Part shown: one piece after another, positions 56,442 to 64,000 of the stretch | How positions within the stretch are numbered: position 1 is the first letter of the stretch | Layout of the letters: each line of letters begins with the position of its first letter | From: Saccharobesus litoralis | GTDB lineage: Bacteria; Pseudomonadota; Gammaproteobacteria; Enterobacterales; Alteromonadaceae | DNA length: 64,000 nucleotides | Direction of reading: 5' to 3' | Assembly: GCF_003063625.1 (NCBI RefSeq) | Contig: NZ_CP026604.1 | Coordinates: forward strand, 620,001-684,000 | Program-made: the position numbers and the translations under genes | The notes under the pieces: generated by a model | Seen by the model: only the letters and a program-made list of their open reading frames with translations | The model's database searches: none | Told to the model about the DNA's origin: nothing

Positions 56442-58127
56442 TTACGCGACCGAAACGGGTTCTTTTTCTGATTGTCTCGCCCAAGGAAAAACCACAGCTG
56501 AACAAAGTAAAATCACCAGTCCGACAATGACAATTGTCATACCGCCTTTATCCGTCAGTAAGCCTAATGCCGCAATGAGCACACCAATAGCGAATACACC
56601 GCAGGCAATAACCTTGCGACCAAACACGTTAGCCGAGCTGTTTTGTTCAGGTTCGGCGCTTTGAGCCGCTAAACATTTTTGTTGATAATGTTGTTGGTAC
56701 GCCGCGTATTGATTAAGCGATGCCTTGCTCATTCGTGCCCACGCTTCAAATACAAGCAAACACAAAACGGGCACCAGTACGCCAACCAGCATTTCTGCCG
56801 AGCGCCCTAATGAAAAATCAAACCAGCTTGGGCTGACAAACTTAAAGAAACCATTCACTGCCAAGCTAAATAGGGTGGTCAACACGACAGATTTTCCTGT
56901 CTGATATTTTGAAAACATGGACCAAATAGGCGGTAAAAATAACGCGACACCGGTAATAGCAGCCAAACTAAACGCGACTTCAACAATGCCGCCCATACTG
57001 GTTACCGACAGCGCAACACCGACTGACAATAAACCAAAAATAACCGTGGTGATGCGCGCAACTAACATTAATTCTTTGTCGTTTGGCGCTTGCCTAAACT
57101 GCTTGTATACATCGTTGGTAAATACGCCAGCCGCAATATTAAGCGTGGTATTAACTGAACTCGCCGTTGCAAACACCATGGCACCTAAAATAAGCCCCAT
57201 CAATCCGTCAGGCACCACTTGCTGACTTATCATTAAATAAGCACCTTCGGCATCAACGGCACTGGTGTCTGGGTTCATCACCCGATAGATCATAGGTGGT
57301 AACATCCAAATCAAAGGGGCGATTAAATATAGACCACCAAATAGTAACCCGACTTTTTTCGCTTCTTTAGGGCTAGATACACTGGTATAACGTTGTACGT
57401 AAGCCCAACTACCACCAATGAACACCATATTATAAAAGCCAAATGCGGCCATAAATAACCAGTCGTATTCACTATTGGTTAAAGCGAAAAAATCAGTCGG
57501 CGCTTGATCAATAAATTGGCTTACACCGCCAACCTCACCCAGTGCCAACGGCACAACAATAAGAACTGCCGCCGTTAATACGACAAACTGCAATACATCA
57601 GTGACCAGAACAGCCCACAAACCGCCAGCTGTGGTGTAAATAATAATAAGTAAACCCAGAAGCATAATTGACATAGAAAGTGGAATGCCCACCGTCACCT
57701 CAATCATTTTGCCAACAGGGTATAAAAATGCACCGCCACTAAATAGCGAGATAAACAAAAAGACCAATGTATAAAACTTTTGGGTTTTGATACCTAATCG
57801 CTCAGCAATATATTCTGCTGCGGTTAGTGCTTTGGTGCGATTCCAGCGTGGTGCTATATAAAATCCAACAATAAAACCAGCAATAGACATAGTGGCTTGG
57901 ATAACGACCGCAACCATGCCTGATTCATAAGCAATGGATCCCCAAACCACAAAGGTACCCACAGAAAAGAAGCTCATAAATAATGATAAGCCAGAGATCC
58001 ACCAAGGCACGGCACCGCCAGCCGCAAAAAAGGATTTGACGCTACTGCCGCCACGTGAAAAAGATAAACCCAGTGCAAAAACGAGCAAAGAGAATGCGAT
58101 AGCGATTGAAAAATCAAAGTGACTCAA
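56442..58127 (-). CDS. Sodium:solute symporter (SSS family)
   Basis: A 561-residue inner-membrane symporter with about 13-14 hydrophobic helices. Near the N-terminus FAAGGAVPWWISGLSLFMSFFSVGTFVVW matches the SSS sodium-site region, and AAEYIAERLG follows. Family members take up sugars, sialic acid or amino acids. It starts the operon with the sulfatase (27 bp spacing) and GH16, so a mono- or oligosaccharide product is the likely cargo. Confidence 0.9.
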   Translation of the reverse strand: MSHFDFSIAIAFSLLVFALGLSFSRGGSSVKSFFAAGGAVPWWISGLSLFMSFFSVGTFVVWGSIAYESGMVAVVIQATMSIAGFIVGFYIAPRWNRTKALTAAEYIAERLGIKTQKFYTLVFLFISLFSGGAFLYPVGKMIEVTVGIPLSMSIMLLGLLIIIYTTAGGLWAVLVTDVLQFVVLTAAVLIVVPLALGEVGGVSQFIDQAPTDFFALTNSEYDWLFMAAFGFYNMVFIGGSWAYVQRYTSVSSPKEAKKVGLLFGGLYLIAPLIWMLPPMIYRVMNPDTSAVDAEGAYLMISQQVVPDGLMGLILGAMVFATASSVNTTLNIAAGVFTNDVYKQFRQAPNDKELMLVARITTVIFGLLSVGVALSVTSMGGIVEVAFSLAAITGVALFLPPIWSMFSKYQTGKSVVLTTLFSLAVNGFFKFVSPSWFDFSLGRSAEMLVGVLVPVLCLLVFEAWARMSKASLNQYAAYQQHYQQKCLAAQSAEPEQNSSANVFGRKVIACGVFAIGVLIAALGLLTDKGGMTIVIVGLVILLCSAVVFPWARQSEKEPVSVA

Positions 58128-58695
58128 ACCAGACTCCTGACTAACTTATTTAATTTACTTCCCGTCCAATTCTGGTTTATTCAATAAAACGCTAAGTATT
58201 GGCACTAAAAAGTACATTAAAACATAATGAATAAATCCTACAATTAAATTGCTTTTATAGCAATTCCAATTTCCATTAACATAGATTAAATTCAAACATA
58301 TTACTTTTATCGTAGTATTACTTACAATGCCAAAATATTGCTTTAAGAAATAAAAAGGTATTTAAAGGAGGCTTCTGCCAAATGAAATCTGAGCATGCGG
58401 GGATGACGAGGGTATTTTCCTAAGCCACGAAAGTAAAATGTCAACTCATTGATGTAAAAGCGCGTTTCTGAAACTTGTGTATAAAAACGTAAAAGCAGGA
58501 AACTAAGAGTTGTCTGGAATATAAAACCAGTGCCTATATAGCTGCAGGCGTTTTGCGTTAACGGGACAACGTAAGTGTCAACGTCAAAAGTAAGCACTAA
58601 CAAAGAAAAATAAAATTTACGCGAAAAGGCTAAGTACAGGTATTCCGCCCTTAGATACCGCTAGAACGGAATACATTAACTATGGCCAAAATAGT
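58128..58695. other. 568-bp intergenic region
   Basis: No convincing gene; the only open frame, 86 codons on the minus strand, has neither ribosome site nor family features. AT-rich upstream region of the symporter operon. GCATGCGGGGATGAC near 58394 resembles the half of a REP-type palindrome. Confidence 0.5.
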
Positions 58696-60006
58696 TTAAT
58701 CCGGCAAATTAAACGCTTGCTTCAGCTCACTGATTTCTTCATCTCCCATGGCATTAACATGACCTAATTGGAAAGAATCTAGCACCGCCTTGGCAGTAAA
58801 TTCAGAGACTTCTAGCCTATCGTAAGCTTGCAACATATTATTCCCAGTAACAATGATGCCATTATTTTGCAACATGCAAATAGGGCTAGCCTCGCCCAAT
58901 ACATGCGCTATGGTTTGCATCTCACGCATTGAAGTCACAAACGAGACTTTTTTAATATCACGCATCAAAATGTAAGCTTCAGGAATAATTTTCGAATCAA
59001 GCTCAGTATCTGTGACATTAAACGCCATCAAATTAGGTGGATGGGCAATAATACAAGAATGAATATTGGGGTTTTCAGCAAACACAGCTTGGATCATAGC
59101 TAGTGCAAAACTGGGGACTTTACCCGTTTCACATTGACCATTTTTAACTAGAACCAAGTTATCTGGTGACATGTATTTTCTATCTTCGCCATGAGGGGTG
59201 ATAAGAAATTCATGCTCTGATAAACGCTGAGCAAACGTGCCTTCCGTACTAGTAATCAACTTTTGTTGATAACTGCGCTGGATAAAACGACTCATCTCAA
59301 AGCGCAATTCTTTTTCAACACTATTGATATGACTCGGTGAAAAGGATTCAACATCATTTAAGTGGACCGGCTGAATTGCTAGTTCTTCTTGACTCAGTGG
59401 AGTAATTTTACCCAAAGCGGTTGCTTTAATTTGAATACGCGCCGTGTAGTCTAGCGTTTCAAACTGTTTAAATGCATCAAATAAATTGCACGATCCGGTC
59501 ACAGTTCCATGATTTTCAAGTAATACTGTATCAAAACCCTTGTTAAATGATTCAGCGATATTTGCCCCTAACTGCTCACTACCTGGCAAGGCATACGGCA
59601 CAAAATCGATTTCGCCACAAATATCTTTTACTCCGGCCATTAAACTAGTGTTAGGCACCATACCCGAAGCTGAAAAAGAAACTAATGCAGGCGGATGAGC
59701 ATGTAAAACTGCCTTAATATCATCTCTGGCTTGATAGATGGCAAGATGAAATGGATATTCAGAAGACGGTTTATGCCGCCCCTCAATAGTGCCATCCGCT
59801 TTAACACAAACAATATCTTCTCGAGTTAACCCACCTTTATCTACGCCACTTGGCGTCACCCAGATATCACCATTTTCGTCCTTTATTGAAATGTTACCAC
59901 CCGAGGTCGTCGTCATTTCGTAACTGTATACCCGCTCCATAATCAAAATTATTTGGTCTTTAGGATGTAAGTACTTAAAACCATCTTTAATAATAAATTC
60001 GTTCAC
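58696..60006 (-). CDS. Tandem class II aldolase/adducin protein, second half degenerate
   Basis: A 436-residue protein made of two class II aldolase domains. The N-terminal one (about 8-215) has the active features: GGNIS, PSSEYPFH (catalytic Glu), VLHAHPP and ENHGT zinc ligands. The C-terminal one (about 230-430) keeps the fold but has PSFALAM in place of the Glu motif, IIAHPPN in place of HAHPP, and QNNGI in place of NHG, so it probably lacks zinc. The N-terminal domain may cleave sugar phosphates such as fuculose- or rhamnulose-1-phosphate. It is a single gene in the carbohydrate region. Confidence 0.85.
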   Translation of the reverse strand: MNEFIIKDGFKYLHPKDQIILIMERVYSYEMTTTSGGNISIKDENGDIWVTPSGVDKGGLTREDIVCVKADGTIEGRHKPSSEYPFHLAIYQARDDIKAVLHAHPPALVSFSASGMVPNTSLMAGVKDICGEIDFVPYALPGSEQLGANIAESFNKGFDTVLLENHGTVTGSCNLFDAFKQFETLDYTARIQIKATALGKITPLSQEELAIQPVHLNDVESFSPSHINSVEKELRFEMSRFIQRSYQQKLITSTEGTFAQRLSEHEFLITPHGEDRKYMSPDNLVLVKNGQCETGKVPSFALAMIQAVFAENPNIHSCIIAHPPNLMAFNVTDTELDSKIIPEAYILMRDIKKVSFVTSMREMQTIAHVLGEASPICMLQNNGIIVTGNNMLQAYDRLEVSEFTAKAVLDSFQLGHVNAMGDEEISELKQAFNLPD

Positions 60007-60387
60007 AAGTCACCCCATTAATCACATTAGGTCAAAATAAATCATACATGATTAATTAGGCATTTTTTAGACAATTTTGAATTTTTATTAAAGCAGTCAA
60101 GCAAACCTTGATATAGATCAGGGCCGGTTGTTTATTGAAGTCGTTGTAGCGCTCAAACTTTTTATTCAGAGGTGAACTCGCTACACAAACGGATAATCAA
60201 TTACATTTCGCAATTAAATTGTTGATTATTTGTTAAATATGATTAATTATGACTAAATATAGTTGATATTTACAGCTACCTACTACTGCAAATAGTACTG
60301 CAAAGACACTTACCTTGCCGTATAGAAGTAGAAAATGATTGCTCATCATCAAGAGTAACCAATGAAAATAGCAATAGAGCCAACAAG
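60007..60387. other. 381-bp intergenic region with divergent promoters
   Basis: AT-rich, no gene seen. It serves the divergent aldolase and the HEAT-like protein genes. No operator could be assigned. Confidence 0.5.
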
Positions 60388-61449
60388 ATGTTTAAAGCGC
60401 AAATAAACACAGCTATGCCTAAACCAGTTGGTAGCTTAATTTTATACAGTATTGGTTGTTTATTATTGCTCACTTGTGCTGGCTACTATTTCTATCAGCA
60501 AATGACTATCGCAGCGCAAGATCTCAGTATTAAGCAAGCAACAATCGTTAATAACCAAGCGACTAAAGCAAATAACTTATCCATTACCAATCTCTCAAAC
60601 AAACCTACAAGCGTTTCACAGTCCTCGGTTCCTAGCACCCAAAAAGCACTGCCTATCTCGACTTCGACTCAATCAACCTCCTCTGCAATTTCCCCTGCAA
60701 TGTCGCCAGAAGAAAATTGGCTAGTGGCATTAAAGCAAAGTTTAACAATCGAACAAGAAAATAGCTTACATGCAATGTCAGTCGAACAGCCTGCCGAATT
60801 ACTCTCGCAAAACCAGCAACTACAATACAAGTTATTGAATAAACTACTTGAGCTTAACATTTCAGAGCAACGAGCATTTTTGATGCGAGTTGTGGCTGCC
60901 GCTTCACCCGAAACACGACGTATGTTTACCCAAGATTTACTTGCTTCTTCAAGGGCTATAGACCGTAACGCGGGCGTAACCTTACTTATGCAGGAGCCCG
61001 TCTTATCGGAGAAAAAATTTTCAACACAAATTTTGCTACAAAACGAGTCCGATCCCAGTGTACTTACACAGGTTTTATTATTTTTAAACCAAGCGCAACA
61101 ACAACCATTAACAGAGTTACTTGTCGATGAATTGGCCTCACATGTGCAATTTAATGACTCGGCTAAAATCAGAGGACTGGCGTTACAAACCTTGATGAAA
61201 ATCAACCCGAGTGATCCACAAGTCACCCTACAAGCCATTAACTTAATCTCTTCATCTCACTTTGAAGATCATAAAGTTGGGTTAAACGTATTAACTCAAC
61301 AGCTCAATGATTATGGTATTGAACTTAAAACAGAACAGCGACAATCCGTACACGAGCAACTGACGTATATCATTAACGATACTTCGCAAACGGCCAACAA
61401 CAAAAATCAAGCGCAGATGGCTATCGATTTGTTAAATAAACACAACTAA
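60388..61449 (+). CDS. Membrane-anchored helical-repeat protein, unknown
   Basis: A 353-residue protein: one N-terminal membrane helix (about residues 16-35), a Ser/Thr/Gln-rich linker (about 40-105), then an all-helical C-terminal region (about 110-350) with a HEAT-like alternation (SDPSVLTQVLLFLNQ, IRGLALQTLMKINPSDPQV). No enzyme motif. It is probably anchored with its repeats in the periplasm. No recognised function; it stands between the aldolase and GH88 genes. Confidence 0.6.
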   Translation: MFKAQINTAMPKPVGSLILYSIGCLLLLTCAGYYFYQQMTIAAQDLSIKQATIVNNQATKANNLSITNLSNKPTSVSQSSVPSTQKALPISTSTQSTSSAISPAMSPEENWLVALKQSLTIEQENSLHAMSVEQPAELLSQNQQLQYKLLNKLLELNISEQRAFLMRVVAAASPETRRMFTQDLLASSRAIDRNAGVTLLMQEPVLSEKKFSTQILLQNESDPSVLTQVLLFLNQAQQQPLTELLVDELASHVQFNDSAKIRGLALQTLMKINPSDPQVTLQAINLISSSHFEDHKVGLNVLTQQLNDYGIELKTEQRQSVHEQLTYIINDTSQTANNKNQAQMAIDLLNKHN

Positions 61450-61718
61450 TCGGATTGCTTTTCCACCTAATTACAAAAATTACACGCAAACAAAATATAA
61501 GAACAGTAACCATTAGTTAAAGAGCTCACATGACTCCTTAGGACTTAAAATGAACAATAACGACCAGTAAAGATTTTATATGATATAATATATACTCAAT
61601 GTGCAGCGCTTTTAAATAAAATATCTGCTTTTAGGGGGTAGTAAATGTGAAGTTAGCTAGCTTTTCTTTTACAGCAACCCGTTTTATTGCGTAATTCAAC
61701 AATACGAAGTAAGTGAAA

Positions 61719-63419
61719 ATGATTAAGAGAAAAATCTACCCTGCCGCCTTAATTTCCAGTTTATTAGTCTTAGCTGGCTGTTCAAAACAGCCTGAAGTAG
61801 AAGAAGCCAAACCAATGGCAAAAACAGTGACAAAACCAGTCACTGCTCCTGCAACACAATCATTCAGCTTTTCTGTCACTATGGCACAAGACAACCTCAC
61901 CTTTGCCAAAGATCAGTATTTAAAAATGATCAGTCACGTAGAAAACAAGCAGAACTTATATTACCGCCCTGAATGTAAGCAAGACCCAAGCATGCTTTGC
62001 ATTCCCCGTTCGCAAGAGCACGGTGCCATTTTTGTCGATAAATATGGCAAATGGACCAATGGCTTCTTTCCAGGTGTGATGTGGAAGTTATTAAGTAACA
62101 AAGACAATATTCAATGGTCTAGCGGACAAGAGCAAAAACTATACGACAGTGCCAAGTATTTCCAACAAGCCCTAGAAAGTGACGTAGGCAGAACCTCTAC
62201 TCATGACTTAGGCTTTTTATTATATGACTCATATGGTGAAGCCTTGCACTATGACGAGCTAGATAGCAAAACACGTCAACAATATAGTCAGTACTTGGAT
62301 GTAGGTCGAGCGGCTTTAGCGACCCGATTTAGTGATGAAAAAGGTCTAATCCGTTCATGGGATTGGGCGCCACATATGAAGCTAACCACGATTGAAAATG
62401 GTGAGCAAAAAGTTGACCTTTATTCATTATCAAACCCTTGGCAGTTCCCTGTGATCATCGACAATATGATGAACCTAGAGTTTCTGTTCGACAGTGACGT
62501 AGAGCGCTATCACGAAATCGCTTTTAGCCATGCTAAATATACGCTGGAGAACCACTATTTTTACGATGAGGCGGACAAGGCGCAACAATACCCATTGTCG
62601 TATCACGTATTTGATTACGGCGAGAATAAGCCGGGTAACTGGCAAGGTTTAGGTAATGTTTCTGCTTGGGCGCGCGGTCAAGGTTGGTCTTTGTATGGCT
62701 ATTTAACGGTTGTAGAAGCCATGGCTAAAACCAAGGTCGATTTAAGCAAATACCCTGATTTTGACAACCATCTCAATCGTTTGTTGGGCAGTATTGAGCA
62801 TTTACTCGGTGATGAGTACGTACCTTACTGGGACTTTTGGGCAGCACGTGACAACGCCTATGAATACGCTGAAAACGTATCGCCAGATACTGCAATCTAC
62901 TCGGGGATTTTAGAGCTTTGTGCAAAACGATTAGAAGACCACATCACACCTTATAAAGGTTACAAACCGCAAAGACTCGACGCATCTTTATTATCTGATG
63001 AATCGCTTAAGCGTCTGCAAGGCAAGAAAAACTGGTACGGAGAAGACGTAATACAAGGTGATAAAATTGTGCCTTGTGGCTCTAAACCATACCCAGCAAA
63101 CCATCAAAAAATACCACGTGATACCTCGGCTTCTGCTCTGTTTGCATCGGCACTTTATCAATTCGCCATCATCACCAAAGATGATGCCAAGAGCCAAAAG
63201 TACGCAGATCTGGCAGATAAGATTATGCTTGAGTTAACAAATAATTACCGAACTGACCGTAACCAAACCCGCAAAGATAGCTTAGGTTTAGGTTTTGTCT
63301 TAGCAGAAGCAACGGGCAATATGGGCAGTGCCGGTGAAATTGATACACCTATTGTGTATGGCGACTTCTACTTTATTGAAGCCAATGCCAGAAAAATTGC
63401 TTACGAACAACGTAAGTAG
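61719..63419 (+). CDS. GH88-family unsaturated glucuronyl hydrolase, lipoprotein
   Basis: A 566-residue lipoprotein (lipobox LAGC) from the ATG at 61719. GH88 features are THDLGFLLYDSYGEAL and VIIDNMMNLEFLF, carrying the two active-site Asp residues, plus SAWARGQGWSLYGYLTV and DTSASALFASALYQF of the (alpha/alpha)6 barrel. It removes 4,5-unsaturated glucuronate from oligosaccharides made by a polysaccharide lyase. That implies a uronic-acid-containing polysaccharide, such as ulvan, but no lyase is in the window. A sulfatase gene follows after 76 bp. Confidence 0.9.
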   Translation: MIKRKIYPAALISSLLVLAGCSKQPEVEEAKPMAKTVTKPVTAPATQSFSFSVTMAQDNLTFAKDQYLKMISHVENKQNLYYRPECKQDPSMLCIPRSQEHGAIFVDKYGKWTNGFFPGVMWKLLSNKDNIQWSSGQEQKLYDSAKYFQQALESDVGRTSTHDLGFLLYDSYGEALHYDELDSKTRQQYSQYLDVGRAALATRFSDEKGLIRSWDWAPHMKLTTIENGEQKVDLYSLSNPWQFPVIIDNMMNLEFLFDSDVERYHEIAFSHAKYTLENHYFYDEADKAQQYPLSYHVFDYGENKPGNWQGLGNVSAWARGQGWSLYGYLTVVEAMAKTKVDLSKYPDFDNHLNRLLGSIEHLLGDEYVPYWDFWAARDNAYEYAENVSPDTAIYSGILELCAKRLEDHITPYKGYKPQRLDASLLSDESLKRLQGKKNWYGEDVIQGDKIVPCGSKPYPANHQKIPRDTSASALFASALYQFAIITKDDAKSQKYADLADKIMLELTNNYRTDRNQTRKDSLGLGFVLAEATGNMGSAGEIDTPIVYGDFYFIEANARKIAYEQRK

Positions 63420-63495
63420 AAGTAATAAAATTGAAGGCTGGTTTTATACCTGCCTTACAAGATAAACATTGGGCGTTCCAACTACAGGTTACAGA

Positions 63496-64000
63496 ATGAT
63501 TAATAGGCGACATTTTCTTTTAGGCGGCGCAAGTTTATTGACTGCGGCTTGTTCTACTCAATTTGATTGGTTAACCGATCTTAAAAAGCAATATCCAAAT
63601 GTATTAATGCTGGCGGTTGATGATTTAAATAATTGGGTAGGCGCGTTAGGTGGACACCCCAATGCCAAAACACCCAATATTGACCGATTAGCTGCAAAAG
63701 GCACAACCTTTACCAATGCTCATGCCCCCGCTCCTTTGTGTGGCCCATCACGAGCTAGCATAATGACAGGGTTAGCGCCTTCAACTACTGGTATATATGG
63801 TCATGTGCACGACAATGATATTAAATCCGCCAATGATAAAGCAGCGCAATCCATCTTCTTAAGTGAATATTTTAAACAACACGGCTATTACACGGCTGCG
63901 GTTGGTAAAATATTCCATCAAGATGTGGCTGAAGGCAGCTTTGATGAGTTTGGCGGTCGCGTAAAAATGTTCGGCCCTTATGCACCTAAAGCCTTAAATT
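63496..64000 (+). CDS. S1-family sulfatase, N-terminal part (cut by window edge)
   Basis: The ATG at 63496 opens a frame through the window end (168 codons visible). The N-terminus NRRHFLLGGASLLTAACS looks like a Tat-type signal with a lipobox. The domain starts PNVLMLAVDDLNNW, with the formylglycine site LCGPSRASIMTG (about C82) and YYTAAVGKIFH. The C-x-P-S-R site and DDLNNWVGALGGHP resemble iduronate-sulfatase-type S1 enzymes. It is probably co-transcribed with GH88 and removes sulfate from the same polysaccharide. Confidence 0.88.
   Translation, partial: MINRRHFLLGGASLLTAACSTQFDWLTDLKKQYPNVLMLAVDDLNNWVGALGGHPNAKTPNIDRLAAKGTTFTNAHAPAPLCGPSRASIMTGLAPSTTGIYGHVHDNDIKSANDKAAQSIFLSEYFKQHGYYTAAVGKIFHQDVAEGSFDEFGGRVKMFGPYAPKALN

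Noticed and set aside
58343-58603. Minus-strand open frame of 86 codons
   Set aside because: No ribosome site, no family features and unusual composition; probably chance in a non-coding region.
60276-60473. Minus-strand frame overlapping the start of the helical-repeat gene
   Set aside because: Its hydrophobic segment is the reverse of the membrane helix of the real gene on the plus strand.

Overview
The window reads as a low-GC marine gammaproteobacterium of the Alteromonadales type. The basis is BaeSR, RadD and MiaE proteins with close enterobacterial or Vibrio-like relatives, a TPP-riboswitch-led thiC-thiO operon, a Vibrio-like syp exopolysaccharide locus, and sulfatases, GH16 and GH88 enzymes typical of algal-polysaccharide degraders. 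A Catenovulum-like genus is a guess only. No rRNA, tRNA, CRISPR array or complete insertion sequence was seen.

Layout. 1-20.7 kb is mostly housekeeping: thiO (cut by the window edge) and thiC behind a TPP riboswitch, a BaeS/BaeR pair, mpl, an aspartoacylase, a hybrid kinase, a MalY/PatB lyase, miaE, radD, a periplasmic glutathione peroxidase, a nuclease/phosphatase-fold protein and a four-domain CHRD lipoprotein. 21.1-23.9 kb holds a secreted LruC-domain protein and a lipoprotein. 25.0-28.8 kb is a nitric-oxide signalling locus: an H-NOX sensor, a kinase, and a receiver protein with a degenerate HD-GYP domain. 29.0-48.5 kb is an exopolysaccharide cluster whose gene types match the Vibrio fischeri syp locus in the order glmS-M-N-O-P-Q-R-A-B-C-D-F-E-G, without the H-L genes. 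48.5-53.5 kb is mixed (FAD oxidoreductase, IclR regulator, Coq7-like diiron protein, GFA protein, RelE-type toxin-antitoxin pair). 53.7-64 kb carries carbohydrate genes: GH16, two S1 sulfatases, a sodium:solute symporter, a tandem class II aldolase and a GH88 unsaturated glucuronidase.

How it works together. The last syp gene encodes a LuxO/SypG-type sigma-54 activator. Sigma-54 promoter matches precede glmS, the sypP-like gene and the sypA-like gene; in V. fischeri the sypM, sypP and sypA units are also sigma-54 dependent. LuxO-type dyads (TTGCA-N3-TGCAA, exact or one to two mismatches) lie about 83 bp upstream of two of these promoters. Further dyads lie upstream of the LruC gene and between the H-NOX and HD-GYP genes. 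The likely picture is one regulator joining exopolysaccharide synthesis, a candidate matrix protein and NO sensing, with a STAS protein and a HATPase-receiver-PP2C protein forming a partner switch.

The intergenic DNA carries a dispersed repeat with imperfect terminal inverted repeats and TA flanks (four copies and one internally deleted scar). One copy supplies the stop codon of the H-NOX gene. A second family of about 60 bp with two hairpins occurs three times.
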